Shown here: one piece after another, positions 34,593-44,200 of the stretch
How positions within the stretch are numbered: the first letter of the stretch is position 1
Layout: each line of letters begins with the position of its first letter
From: Thermotalea metallivorans
GTDB taxonomy: Bacteria > Bacillota > Clostridia > Peptostreptococcales > Thermotaleaceae
Length of the DNA stretch: 64,000 nt
Direction of reading: 5' to 3'
Assembly: GCF_001562415.1 (NCBI RefSeq)
Contig: NZ_LOEE01000027.1
Span: 1-64,000, forward strand
Made by a program: the position numbers and the translations under genes
Notes under the pieces: model-generated
The model's input: only the letters and a program-made list of their open reading frames with translations
Database searches by the model: none
What the model was told of the DNA's origin: nothing

Positions 34593-36455
34593 ATGGAGTG
34601 TTGTCATAATCCGGCTTGCAGCATAGAGATTCCTGAAGGTGCCAGAAAAATCGTTCTCGCCGGAAACCCAAACGTAGGGAAATCAGTCTTTTTTAATGCT
34701 TTCACAGGCATGTATGTAGATGTTTCCAATTTTCCAGGAACTACCGTTGACATCAGTATAGGCAAATATCAAAATGACGTGGTGATGGATACGCCGGGTG
34801 TTTATGGAGTTTCATCCTTCAATGATGAAGAAAGAGTTGCCCGTGACGTTATCCTCTTTGCTGACGTCATTTTGAATGTGGTGGATGCCGTTCATCTGGA
34901 AAGGGATCTATTTTTGACACAGCAAATTATCGATATGGGCATTCCTATGGTGGTCGCCCTGAATATGATGGATGAAGTAAAAAGAAACGGATTAAAAATC
35001 GATGTTGACAAGCTTTCCAAGGAATTAGGGGTGGAAGTCATTCCAACGACGGCTATTAAAAAAGAGGGCATCGAGGAGATCAAGGCTGCCCTCCAAAGAG
35101 CCAGAGTCGGCAACCCCATTCCCGAAGTCAAAGCACTGATGGATACGGTGATCGATAAGGTGGATACAGCGTCAGAAGCCCTGCTCGTAGTAGAGGAAGA
35201 TGAAAATGTTTTAGAAAGACACGGACTGGAAAATGTCTACGGCAAACGGGAAGAAATTTATAAGCTTCGAAGAAATCGCATCGATCAAATCATCAGCGCC
35301 GTAGTATCGGAAACCAATCGAGGAGCATCCTTTAAGACGAAGCTGGGCAGGTGGATGCTGAAACCCCTGACAGGTATCCCTATTTTATTTGTGGCATTGT
35401 ACTTAACTTATCAGGCCATCGGTGTATTCGTTGCCCAGACGGTCGTAGGCGTCACGGAAGAAATCATTATGGGCCAATACTATTATGATTTTATCATGGG
35501 TATTATGACAAAGCTTGTTGAGGAAACTTCTTTTATCGGCCAGTTGCTGATCGGAGAGTTTGGCGTATTGACCATGGCCCCCATTTATCTGTTGGGGTTA
35601 TTGCTGCCATTGGTTGTAGGATTTTACTTTATTTTGTCTATTATGGAAGACTCAGGATATCTGCCAAGGATTGCAGCTTTAGTAGATCGCCTGCTTACGG
35701 GCTTAGGGTTGAACGGTCGTGCCATCATCCCTATGATCCTTGGCTTCGGCTGTGTGACCATGGCAACCATCACCACAAGACTGCTGGGTTCTAAGCGGGA
35801 AAGATTTATTGCCACCATGCTTTTGGGTTTAGCCATTCCTTGTTCAGCCCAATTGGGTGTCATCGTGGGATTAATTGCGCCCCTAGGCGGCAAAATGGTT
35901 TTATTGTACTGCCTGACGATTTTTACGGTCTTTGTAGTCACAGGAACAGTATTAAACAAAATTATGCCGGGTGAATCCACCGATCTGCTGATCGACCTTC
36001 CCCCGCTAAGAGTGCCGGTTCCATCCAATGTATTTAGAAAAACTTACATCAAATCGAAAATGTTTATTGCTGAAGCGGGTCCGCTGTTTGTACTGGGTGC
36101 AGTCGTCGTAACAGTACTCCAGTATACGGGTGCCTTGGAAGTCATCATGAATGCCTTCTCTCCGATTACGGAAGGATTTTTAAAACTTCCTAAGGAAACT
36201 ACACAAACCTTTATTATGGGAATCATCCGTCGCGATTTCGGTGCTGCCGGCTTGAACGATCTGGTTTCCCAAGGTATGCTGAATGCGCTCCAAACAGTGA
36301 TTGCCTTAGTGGTCATTACGCTGTTTGTACCTTGCATCGCAGCCATCATGGTTATTTTCAAAGAAAGAAGCTGGCAGGAATCCGCCCTGATCTGGATCGG
36401 AAGCTTTATTATCTCCTTTGTTACAGGCGGTATTCTTGCACAAATCATCCTATAA
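34593..36455 (+). CDS. feoB: FeoB ferrous iron transporter
   Basis: A 620-residue inner-membrane Fe2+ transporter. The N-terminal G domain has G1 GNPNVGKS (residues 26-33), G2-like PGTTVD, G3 DTPG and G4 NMMD. About nine transmembrane helices follow, with the inverted-repeat Gate motifs. Wording such as VSNFPGTTVDISIG and DTPGVYG differs from the common NWPGVTVE and DLPG, marking a shorter, divergent FeoB branch. AAGGAGGGG precedes the ATG. It is co-transcribed with feoA, and a strong terminator follows. Confidence 0.92.
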   Translation: MECCHNPACSIEIPEGARKIVLAGNPNVGKSVFFNAFTGMYVDVSNFPGTTVDISIGKYQNDVVMDTPGVYGVSSFNDEERVARDVILFADVILNVVDAVHLERDLFLTQQIIDMGIPMVVALNMMDEVKRNGLKIDVDKLSKELGVEVIPTTAIKKEGIEEIKAALQRARVGNPIPEVKALMDTVIDKVDTASEALLVVEEDENVLERHGLENVYGKREEIYKLRRNRIDQIISAVVSETNRGASFKTKLGRWMLKPLTGIPILFVALYLTYQAIGVFVAQTVVGVTEEIIMGQYYYDFIMGIMTKLVEETSFIGQLLIGEFGVLTMAPIYLLGLLLPLVVGFYFILSIMEDSGYLPRIAALVDRLLTGLGLNGRAIIPMILGFGCVTMATITTRLLGSKRERFIATMLLGLAIPCSAQLGVIVGLIAPLGGKMVLLYCLTIFTVFVVTGTVLNKIMPGESTDLLIDLPPLRVPVPSNVFRKTYIKSKMFIAEAGPLFVLGAVVVTVLQYTGALEVIMNAFSPITEGFLKLPKETTQTFIMGIIRRDFGAAGLNDLVSQGMLNALQTVIALVVITLFVPCIAAIMVIFKERSWQESALIWIGSFIISFVTGGILAQIIL

Positions 36456-36465
36456 AAACAAATGG

Positions 36466-36502
36466 GCCTAAGGGGCATTTCCCCTTAGGCTTTTTGTTTT
36501 TT
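36466..36502. terminator. Bidirectional terminator between feoB and GNAT gene
   Basis: Arms GCCTAAGGGG (36466-36475) and CCCCTTAGGC (36481-36490) pair perfectly, with TTTTTGTTTTTT on the plus side and TTTGTTTTTA on the minus side. The hairpin overlaps the last codons of the converging gene. Confidence 0.9.
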
Positions 36503-37060
36503 CTTTTCTACCAAATCCTTTATGTAGATAGATTTATACTCATGGGCCAAAATATCCATGTAAATTTCATCATATTTTGCTCCGGCTATTTGCTTTGCTT
36601 CTCTCAGCCTCCCTGCTTCCTTCAGGCCGGCCTTTTGGTAGCAGCGAATTGCCGGTGTATTGTAAGCGTATACCTTCAGATAGATATTATGCATATTCAA
36701 GATATTAAATCCAAAATCCAGCAGCAGCTGTATGGCTTCCACACCGTAGCCCTTTCCCCAATACTCCTTATTTCCGATCAGTAGACCCAGCTCTGCCACA
36801 CGATTTACATAATCTATCTTCACAAAACCTATATTGCCGATCAGTTCATCTTTGGCCAGATCAACAATAGCAAAATTAAATTCTGTTTTAGACAATCTCT
36901 CCAATATTTCTTTTTCCTCAGCAGGTGTAATCAAACTGGCTGAAAAAATCATCCCTGCCGCCACTTCCATGTCATTCACCCATTGGGTATATTTTTCAAA
37001 ATCATCCACCCGAATTGGCGACAAATAGCATTTTTTCCCTACCATTTTCTTAAAATACAT
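36485..37060 (-). CDS. GNAT family N-acetyltransferase (RimJ/RimL type)
   Basis: A 191-residue acetyltransferase. The acetyl-CoA loop appears as GNKEYWGKGYGVEAIQLLLDF, followed by VYAYNTPAIRCYQKAGLKEAGRLREA, as in RimJ/RimL or SpeG-like enzymes. GGGGGAATATGGG precedes the ATG at 37060, so the 13-residue in-frame extension is unlikely. The acceptor (protein N-terminus, polyamine or small molecule) cannot be told. Confidence 0.85.
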   Translation of the reverse strand: MYFKKMVGKKCYLSPIRVDDFEKYTQWVNDMEVAAGMIFSASLITPAEEKEILERLSKTEFNFAIVDLAKDELIGNIGFVKIDYVNRVAELGLLIGNKEYWGKGYGVEAIQLLLDFGFNILNMHNIYLKVYAYNTPAIRCYQKAGLKEAGRLREAKQIAGAKYDEIYMDILAHEYKSIYIKDLVEKKKQKA

Positions 37061-37091
37061 CCCATATTCCCCCTTGAAAATTTTATTTTGA

Positions 37092-37125
37092 AAAATCATA
37101 GAGTTTCAACAACCCCATGATTTTT
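37092..37125 (-). terminator. Hairpin between ALDH and GNAT genes
   Basis: AAAATCATAG and CCATGATTTT arms with T-rich flanks on both sides. On the minus strand it lies 225 bases downstream of the aldehyde dehydrogenase. The wording resembles the hairpin at 33898-33928. Confidence 0.5.
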
Positions 37126-37349
37126 CAACATTTCCCATACGGATATAGAAATATCCCTAACCATTTTCACGAAGGCCGTCCCCATGATGTATCTCCATAT
37201 TCTCCAGTCCATTCCATCTATTTGTCTTTTTCATGAATCAACGACCTCCCCTCAGAAAAATTTTTTTGTAGTTTCAATGTACTTCAAATTGGAAAACCTG
37301 TCAACACATTTTTTGTTTCTGCTATCGGAGCCTATCAGCCCCTTCCTCC

Positions 37350-38735
37350 CTACTTCATCCATTTTTTCAGCAGTTTCATTTTGTCTTTATAGGGTGGAAA
37401 TGCCAGTGGTATACTGAATTTCGTCGTTCTTTTCATCACACTCTTTTTATGAGAAAATGTATCAAAACTACTTTTCCCGTGGTAAGCACCCATCCCCGAT
37501 GGACCTACGCCACCAAAGGGTATGTATGGTGATGCCACATGGGATAGGGTATCATTGATGCAGCCGCCTCCAAAAGATACCCTGCGGATTATTTCCTTCT
37601 GGACGGTTTTGTTTTCAGAGAACACATATAAAGCCAAGGGTTTCGGCCTCCCGTTGATCCTATGAATTACTTGATCCAAATCTTCATATTCTAGGACAGG
37701 CAGCAGGGGCCCAAATATTTCATCGGCCATGATAGGATCATCCCAAGTCACATTGTCCATCACCGTAGGCGCTATATACAAATCTTCCAAATCATAGGCC
37801 CCACCGTATATAATCTTTTCTCGGTCCATAAGACCTATCAGACGCTCCATATGCTTGTTGCTAACAATCCTGCAATAATCTTGGCTTTGTGCAGGGTCGT
37901 CTCCATAGAATTTTTTGATAGCTTCTATCAATTTGGGGATAAAGATCTTCTTGATTTCCCTATGAACTATCAGATAATCAGGAGCTACACAGGTCTGGCC
38001 GGCATTTAAAAATTTTCCCCAGGCAATTCTCTTGGCTGCCACGGCAATATGGGCTTCCTTATCCACAATACAAGGACTCTTCCCCCCTAGTTCCAAAGTC
38101 ACAGGCACCAGATTTTTCGCTGCTGCCTCCATCACAATCTTTCCTACGGGAACGCTTCCGGTAAAAAAAATATAATCGAATGCTCCATGGATGAGGGCTG
38201 CAGTCATCTCCTTCTCTCCGCTGACCATACGGATATACCTCTCGTCAAAACATTCCTTTATCATGCTTTCCATGACCTGGGCAACATGGGGTGTATATTC
38301 CGAAGGTTTCAAAACTGCACAGTTTCCCGCAGCGATGGCGCCAATCAACGGCTCTATCAACAATTGAAAAGGATAATTCCATGGGGCAATAATCAGTACA
38401 GTCCCATAGGGTTCAGGATAGATATAACTTTGGGCACCCAAATGTATAATGGGCGTCGCCACCCTCTTTACCTTGGCCCATGACTTGAAATGCTTTAAGG
38501 TATAACCAATACTGTCCAGCACATATCCCACCTCCGTGGCATATGCTTCAAAGGCAGGCTTCCGAAGATCCTTGTACAGAGCATCCAGCAGCCTCGACTC
38601 ATAAGCTTGGATGGCCCTTTTTAATTTTTTTAGCTGCTCCATACGAAAAGACAAATCTTTCGTTTTCCCTGTATCAAAATATGTTTTGTGCTCTTTCAAT
38701 ATTTCTTTTACAAATCCGACGTAATCCTTTTCCAC
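37350..38735 (-). CDS. Aldehyde dehydrogenase (NAD(P)-dependent, class 3-like)
   Basis: A 461-residue ALDH. The general base Glu is in TLELGGKSPCIVD and the nucleophile in NAGQTCVAPDYLIV; the PWNYPF motif binds cofactor. The length and the basic, hydrophobic C-terminus (PPYKDKMKLLKKWMK) fit the fatty-aldehyde / class 3 group (YwdH-like). Translation starts with GTG behind GGAGGGG. No pathway partner is adjacent. Confidence 0.87.
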   Translation of the reverse strand: MEKDYVGFVKEILKEHKTYFDTGKTKDLSFRMEQLKKLKRAIQAYESRLLDALYKDLRKPAFEAYATEVGYVLDSIGYTLKHFKSWAKVKRVATPIIHLGAQSYIYPEPYGTVLIIAPWNYPFQLLIEPLIGAIAAGNCAVLKPSEYTPHVAQVMESMIKECFDERYIRMVSGEKEMTAALIHGAFDYIFFTGSVPVGKIVMEAAAKNLVPVTLELGGKSPCIVDKEAHIAVAAKRIAWGKFLNAGQTCVAPDYLIVHREIKKIFIPKLIEAIKKFYGDDPAQSQDYCRIVSNKHMERLIGLMDREKIIYGGAYDLEDLYIAPTVMDNVTWDDPIMADEIFGPLLPVLEYEDLDQVIHRINGRPKPLALYVFSENKTVQKEIIRRVSFGGGCINDTLSHVASPYIPFGGVGPSGMGAYHGKSSFDTFSHKKSVMKRTTKFSIPLAFPPYKDKMKLLKKWMK

Positions 38736-38765
38736 AGGACACCCCTCCTTGCCAATGCAGTTCTT

Positions 38766-39311
38766 TCACTTCAATTTTTTTCTATAGATCGGGACATAGT
38801 GTAAAACCCCATGGATTCTGGTACTTTCCATGAGGGAGATGCTTTCCACCCGGATGGACTTTCCCTCAATGACGATTTCCTTCGATACTTCTTGAAAATC
38901 TTTGTTTAAAATAATTTCTCTGCCTAGGGTAATATGGGGCCTGAACTCCCTTTCCTCCCGGAGAAAACCTTCCCTTTCCAGATTTGCCTCCAGTTTTTCG
39001 AACAATTCCTTGAGATCCCTATGCCCTTCGCTGATTCCAATCCAGATAATTTTCTTGCGATTTCTGGGAAATTCCCCGAGAGCCCCCAGCTTCACCCCAA
39101 AGCTTTCTACAGCTTCTGCCGTTCCATTGATGGCAGCCTTGATTCTGTGGATTTCCTCCCGGTTTGCCTCTCCAATAAACCGTAATGTTAAATGAAAGTT
39201 TTCCCTTCCGGTAAAGTTTCCCCTAGCACTGTTTTTCTTCACATCAGCCTGCCGTTGGGCCAGATATTTCTTCATCTCATCGTCAAACTCAATGGCAATA
39301 AATACACGCAT
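38766..39311 (-). CDS. thpR: RNA 2',3'-cyclic phosphodiesterase
   Basis: A 181-residue 2H phosphoesterase with two catalytic HxTx motifs, HLTL (residue 40) and HITL (residue 126), and the family ending MESTRIHGVLHYVPIYRKKL. It opens RNA 2',3'-cyclic phosphates to 2'-phosphates. AGGAGTGTG precedes the ATG. It is 30 bases upstream of the ALDH gene on the same strand. Confidence 0.9.
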   Translation of the reverse strand: MRVFIAIEFDDEMKKYLAQRQADVKKNSARGNFTGRENFHLTLRFIGEANREEIHRIKAAINGTAEAVESFGVKLGALGEFPRNRKKIIWIGISEGHRDLKELFEKLEANLEREGFLREEREFRPHITLGREIILNKDFQEVSKEIVIEGKSIRVESISLMESTRIHGVLHYVPIYRKKLK

Positions 39312-39536
39312 GCCGTCACACTCCTAAGTTTTTTCAATCTATATGTAAAATTATTCTATTTTTAATCAAATTCTGATCTTGTATTAAAAAAATACAGAAG
39401 ATATCCACCATCCCGCCATCATTAATATTGTGACAATATTCGTTGTCATTGTAGGATTGCCCGCAGCCCTTGTCACCCACTACAAAATCAAAATTCAAAA
39501 AGTAGATTAGGGAAGAACGCAGAGATTACAATGACC

Positions 39537-40430
39537 TTATACCATAGTCCAGTAAACTTGATTATTCTCCACTTGTGCCCTGATCTTCTGCATATCTGCC
39601 AGAGCACCGATATGGGCCACAATGGTTGTATGGAGCAAATAATATTGTCCCAAACTGCTGACCTGTACGCCATAAGTATCACAAACTGCCTTTACGAGCT
39701 GCTCCGTCGTCTTTTTCCATGACAGCTGCTGGAGTATACATTGTTCTATATCATCTAGGACATCCATATGCATTTGTACGACTTCGTCAATCCTCTCCAC
39801 AGGCTCGCCGTGGGACGGTATATACCACCCATAGGCAGTATCCATGAACCACTGCAGGGTTTCCCTTTGTCTGTTGATGTCCATATGAAAGGGAATCTTA
39901 TGCTTTTTCAGCACTTCCTCCGATATGAAAGCATCGCCGCAAAACAGGATATTATCTATTTCAATACCGATCTGGTTCATGGAATGTCCCGGCAATGGTA
40001 TGATCCCTAACTTTATCCCCAAGATATCCAGGGTCGTTTCCCCTTTTGGAATGACATAATCTACCTTTGAGGGCTTGCCCATCAAAAACTTGTTTTGCAG
40101 CTCTTTTACCGGATTTGCTCCCGAAAAGAGATAAAAGGGCTCGAAATAGGGATATTGGATGATGGATTCCTCCATGGCCGGCGCATAGACAACAGCCCCT
40201 GTTTTTTCTTGAATGTAGGCATTCCCGCCGAAATGATCCGCATGGGAATGGGTGTTGATGATAACCCTGACGGTCAATCCTTCTTTTCCCAAGATATTGA
40301 CAATCTTCTTTCCCACAGCATCCTCCAGACCCGTATCAATGACCACAGCCTCTTTTCCGCTGACAATACAGCCAATATTAACCACATTCGATATATAATA
40401 TACCCTGTCGCTGATTTTTTTTAGTTCCAT
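39537..40430 (-). CDS. MBL-fold metallohydrolase
   Basis: A 297-residue metallo-beta-lactamase-fold protein with the zinc motif THSHADHFGG (near residue 60), LPGHSMNQIGI, DAFI and SHGEPVERIDEV. The layout resembles glyoxalase II-like and MBL thioesterase or lactonase families. GGAGGAGGAAGG precedes the ATG. Substrate unknown. It is transcribed toward thpR after a 225-base gap. Confidence 0.85.
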   Translation of the reverse strand: MELKKISDRVYYISNVVNIGCIVSGKEAVVIDTGLEDAVGKKIVNILGKEGLTVRVIINTHSHADHFGGNAYIQEKTGAVVYAPAMEESIIQYPYFEPFYLFSGANPVKELQNKFLMGKPSKVDYVIPKGETTLDILGIKLGIIPLPGHSMNQIGIEIDNILFCGDAFISEEVLKKHKIPFHMDINRQRETLQWFMDTAYGWYIPSHGEPVERIDEVVQMHMDVLDDIEQCILQQLSWKKTTEQLVKAVCDTYGVQVSSLGQYYLLHTTIVAHIGALADMQKIRAQVENNQVYWTMV

Positions 40431-40779
40431 GTTCCTTCCTCCTCCGCATAGGAAACATTAATTGGAAAAATAATAAAGATACTGAAAAAATACCCATATC
40501 CTATTTGTACCGCTTTTGTACTCCTTTTGCAAGTACATGATTGAACTCACAGATGGCTTGTGGGCGCAAAGCAAAATTATCGTTTTTATCCTTTCTATTG
40601 ATTTTTTTCATTAGTATCATTATCCTTAAAATAGAATCACCATGGGAATCATCGGATTGCCAGTCATCAGTTATTGGCCATTCACCCTAATAAGCAAAGG
40701 CAGAATATCTTAACAAACCTAACCTTTGCACAAATTTCATTCTAAAGTTGTGAACCTATAAAACACAGGAGGTGCTATC
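40431..40779. other. Gap between divergent genes, no gene seen
   Basis: About 350 AT-rich bases with divergent ribosome binding sites at either end. It holds GTACCGCTTTTGTAC-type short inverted words near 40508 and a single GATTGCCAGTCATCAGTTATTGGCC element like the dispersed repeat family. No convincing promoter was picked out. Confidence 0.35.
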
Positions 40780-42480
40780 ATGGAACAGCTAAAAGCAAAA
40801 CTGCACCAAATTGATGGCAAAGGCTATAAAGCCTACAAGAGTATCCAAGGCACATACCATGGCCATGGGTATCTTTTACATATTGATTATGTACAACCCG
40901 ATCCTTTTGCGAATCCTTCCAGGGTTCGATTCGAAATGCCCAAGGCTGTTGCCAAATATAAAGATGAATGGTATCAGACACCATGGCGAAGGACAGCCTT
41001 CGAAGATTTCATAGCGCGAGAAGTTGCCCGACGGATCAAGCTGCTGTCGGATGGCATCAAAGGCTCCGGCAAAAGTGGCCTTGTGTTGATTGATGCACCC
41101 GGTCAGGAAGTTTTAAAACGCACGGCCGTGAAAGCGGACCAGAAAAGCATAGAAATTCGCCTAAGCGTAGGATTCCCTGCCGAGGGCAGGAAAATTCTAG
41201 GCAAAGAAGCCATACAGCTTCTCTATCATGATATCCCCTATTTTATGGAGCAGGCAATTCTTCACCTGAACCCAGAACAGTTAATGGAACATTTGATTTT
41301 GGCAGATCAACAGGAAGCCATTCGCCGCTACTTAACCCAAAACAATTACATATGTTTTATTGCCAACGGCTCCGTGCTGCCCCGGGAGAGCGGCATCAGC
41401 AACCGCCCCCTGCGGGGAAGTCAGGCGATCCCTTTCCAATCGCCACCCTCTTTGGAAATTGAAATTCCAATCCCCCACAGTCAGCCCATCCGGGGGATGG
41501 CCATTCCTCAAGGCATTACCTTGATCGTAGGCGGTGGCTATCACGGCAAAAGCACACTGCTGAAGGCTATTGAACGGGGTATCTATAACCATATTCGAGG
41601 GGACGGCCGGGAATACGTCATCACCGACGTTACAGCCTTCAAAATCAGGGCGGAAGACGGCCGCAGGGTAGAAAAGGTGAATATTTCTCCCTTTATTTCC
41701 CAACTTCCCTTCAACAAAAATACAGAAATTTTTTCCACTGACAATGCCAGCGGCAGTACATCCCAGGCAGCAAATATCATGGAAGCATTAGAAATAGGAA
41801 GCAAGGTGTTGCTCATGGATGAAGACACCAGTGCCACAAACTTTATGATCCGTGACGGGCGTATGCAGGCTTTGGTAGAGAAAGAAAAGGAACCCATTAC
41901 TCCCTTTATTGATAAAGTCAGACTCCTTTACTCCGATTATCGAGTCTCCACCATCCTCGTCATCGGTGGTTCCGGTGATTATTTCGATGTAGCTGACAGG
42001 GTGATTATGATGGATACCTACCGTCCCTTTGATGTGACGGAAAAGGCGAAGGCAATCGCACGGCAATGGAAAAGCGGGCGTCTCCCAGAAGGAGGAAAAA
42101 ATTTTGGACAGGTTGCAAAACGTGTTATCCAGAAAAAAAGCATGAACCCCTTCAAAGGGAAAAAGGAAAAAATCGATGTCAAAGGACTCCACACCATTCT
42201 CTATGGTTCCAGCGCCATTGATTTATCCTTTGTAGAACAGTTGGTCGATCCAAGTCAGACCCGTGCCATCGCCCATATGATGGGATATTTGTCCAAATGT
42301 AAGGAATATGATTCATCGACACTGTCTGACATGCTGGAAGGGTTATACCAATTGATTGAAGCCAAAGGATTGGAAGCCATTTCCCCCTACTTCGGACAGC
42401 ACCCTGGAGATTTGGCCCTGCCCCGGCAACTGGAAGCTGCAGCAGCCATCAACCGCCTCCGTACCCTCCAAGTACGGTGA
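40780..42480 (+). CDS. ABC-class ATPase domain protein
   Basis: A 566-residue soluble protein of the predicted 'ATPase of the ABC class' family (PF09818-like). Walker A is GGGYHGKSTLLKAIE (near residue 250), a signature-like NASGSTSQAANIMEAL follows, and Walker B is VLLMDEDTSATNFMIRD. It has no membrane part or transporter partner. The function of the family is unknown. CAGGAGGTGC precedes the ATG. It is transcribed alone. Confidence 0.85.
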   Translation: MEQLKAKLHQIDGKGYKAYKSIQGTYHGHGYLLHIDYVQPDPFANPSRVRFEMPKAVAKYKDEWYQTPWRRTAFEDFIAREVARRIKLLSDGIKGSGKSGLVLIDAPGQEVLKRTAVKADQKSIEIRLSVGFPAEGRKILGKEAIQLLYHDIPYFMEQAILHLNPEQLMEHLILADQQEAIRRYLTQNNYICFIANGSVLPRESGISNRPLRGSQAIPFQSPPSLEIEIPIPHSQPIRGMAIPQGITLIVGGGYHGKSTLLKAIERGIYNHIRGDGREYVITDVTAFKIRAEDGRRVEKVNISPFISQLPFNKNTEIFSTDNASGSTSQAANIMEALEIGSKVLLMDEDTSATNFMIRDGRMQALVEKEKEPITPFIDKVRLLYSDYRVSTILVIGGSGDYFDVADRVIMMDTYRPFDVTEKAKAIARQWKSGRLPEGGKNFGQVAKRVIQKKSMNPFKGKKEKIDVKGLHTILYGSSAIDLSFVEQLVDPSQTRAIAHMMGYLSKCKEYDSSTLSDMLEGLYQLIEAKGLEAISPYFGQHPGDLALPRQLEAAAAINRLRTLQVR

Positions 42481-42577
42481 AACCGGTCTCTGACCAAAAT
42501 TGCTTATACCGCCGACAAACCTTCGAAACATCCCAAGCTCCCGGTGCCTTTCTTTTTTTGCAACGATATGTTTTTAT

Positions 42578-43948
42578 TTACCTTTTTTTGATATTCCAAT
42601 AAATCACAAATATGAGAATCAGTACACCTATATTGAAAACAATAAAACCTTTATACGAAGAATTTTCCTGGCCTTTCAGCTTGCCTTCCACCACTGCATC
42701 TTTATTTTCCTGCTCCGATGCCCTTTTGATAAAAATATTTTCCCCTATACCATATTTCGCCTTGATTCCGGCAGGCAAATCCTTCAGCTCTTGGGCCGCC
42801 CACAGCTCCAGGGCTCCTGGCCGGGATATATTTTTTTTCGCAATTTTGTTCAATAGATGAATATATTGATCCGTATCGCCCATTTTTTTGTACAATTGGC
42901 TTAATGGATAAAGATTTCTGTTTTCCAATAGGCCGCTGGTTTTGAAATAGTAGATGGCCCCCTTGTAGTCCCCTCTCTCCATCAGAATCAAACCTCGATA
43001 ATAATCCAAAAAGTTTGCTGTTTCTAAGGCATAATCAGATACCTGCTTATCCCGATGCTCTTTGTAGCGATTTACCCGTCCCATGGCATCCAAAGCCTGA
43101 TCATAATTGCCTTTTCTATAGGCTTCGTAGGCCATGCTTCCGTACTTTCTTATGGCATCCATGTCTTTGTTGCCATCGTCCATCCATGGGTCAAACAACA
43201 GATATCGCCGCCTCGCCAAGGAGTCCTCATCATAGAGTCGAATATTAAAATTAGGCTCCAGGGCAAAAAATTCCCAGACAAATTTCCTATCCCCGGGCAT
43301 AATGCGCAGCAGGATATTGGGATTGTCTTGGTATAAGTCATAATCCCTTATCACAAAATCTTGGGGATCTACCTCCCTGTCAAAATGCATTGTAATCTTC
43401 CCATATCCAATGGGATTTTTCCAGGTTGAACCCGTCTCTAAAACGTATTCTATCATCTTACCCCCTATGGAATCATAACCGTTTTTTACCCAATAGGTGT
43501 TCACCACACGCCGCACCTGTGCCTTTTCAAAGGCCATCTCCCACACATACCAGTTGGCATAATACATTCTTTCTTTATTGTTTCCTTCTTCCTTCAATCC
43601 TTTTTTCAAACCGACTTTTACTTCTTTCCCGTCCACATACGTTTTAAAATCATATATTTTTATATCGTCCCCAAAAGCTTCCCGTTCCTCCGATGGCGGC
43701 AGGGTGCCGTAGGCGGGAAATCCTGCCATGACCCTCTCCTTCTCCCCTGTGTTTCTAAAAAGAAATTCACAGCGTATAAAAGATTTATCCCCTTTTACTT
43801 CTATGTCAACCTGTTCGCTGAGCATTTCCACCTGGGTATCGTAAATGGGATAAACGGTATTGCCCTTTCCTCCCAACACTGCATCATCTGCAGAAACGGA
43901 TGATGTCATCAGAAAAAATATCAGATACAAAACAATTCCTTTCTTCAT
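42578..43948 (-). CDS. Exported membrane-anchored protein with TPR-like region
   Basis: From the ATG at 43948 this is 456 residues. A signal peptide (KKGIVLYLIFFLMTSSVSADD) is followed by a beta-rich domain of about 230 residues with regular charged strands (FRNTGEKERVMAGFPAYG, YVLETGSTWKNPIGYGKI). Next comes a helical repeat region with TPR-like units (MAYEAYRKGNYDQALDAMG, LILMERGDYKGAIYYF), and a C-terminal transmembrane anchor (IVFNIGVLILIFVIYW). The beta domain recalls DUF4424-type domains, but I am not sure. The longer in-frame start is unsupported. Confidence 0.6.
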   Translation of the reverse strand: MKKGIVLYLIFFLMTSSVSADDAVLGGKGNTVYPIYDTQVEMLSEQVDIEVKGDKSFIRCEFLFRNTGEKERVMAGFPAYGTLPPSEEREAFGDDIKIYDFKTYVDGKEVKVGLKKGLKEEGNNKERMYYANWYVWEMAFEKAQVRRVVNTYWVKNGYDSIGGKMIEYVLETGSTWKNPIGYGKITMHFDREVDPQDFVIRDYDLYQDNPNILLRIMPGDRKFVWEFFALEPNFNIRLYDEDSLARRRYLLFDPWMDDGNKDMDAIRKYGSMAYEAYRKGNYDQALDAMGRVNRYKEHRDKQVSDYALETANFLDYYRGLILMERGDYKGAIYYFKTSGLLENRNLYPLSQLYKKMGDTDQYIHLLNKIAKKNISRPGALELWAAQELKDLPAGIKAKYGIGENIFIKRASEQENKDAVVEGKLKGQENSSYKGFIVFNIGVLILIFVIYWNIKKR

Positions 43949-44200
43949 CAAAACGGCGCGGAATCCCTCCCCACCATGCAGCGGTAAAGAATGCGCCTTT
44001 CCCCCTTTCCCATCACGAAGAAACAACCCCTTTCTTGACACCGGCTTCCTGCAATCTATGAAAGCATGCATGCTTGCCATATTTCTCAAGGGCATATATC
44101 CTCTATAAGGGCATTATATCATCTTTTGTTATGGACGGAAACGCAAAAAAATGAGGGAACATAGATCCTTGTCCGTTCCCCTTCCTATGAAATCCTATCA

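Noticed and set aside
39395-39509. Short membrane-helix-like frame (VTIFVVIVGLPAALVTHY) on the plus strand downstream of thpR
   Set aside because: It has no ATG and no ribosome binding site; only a GTG start giving 25 residues is possible.
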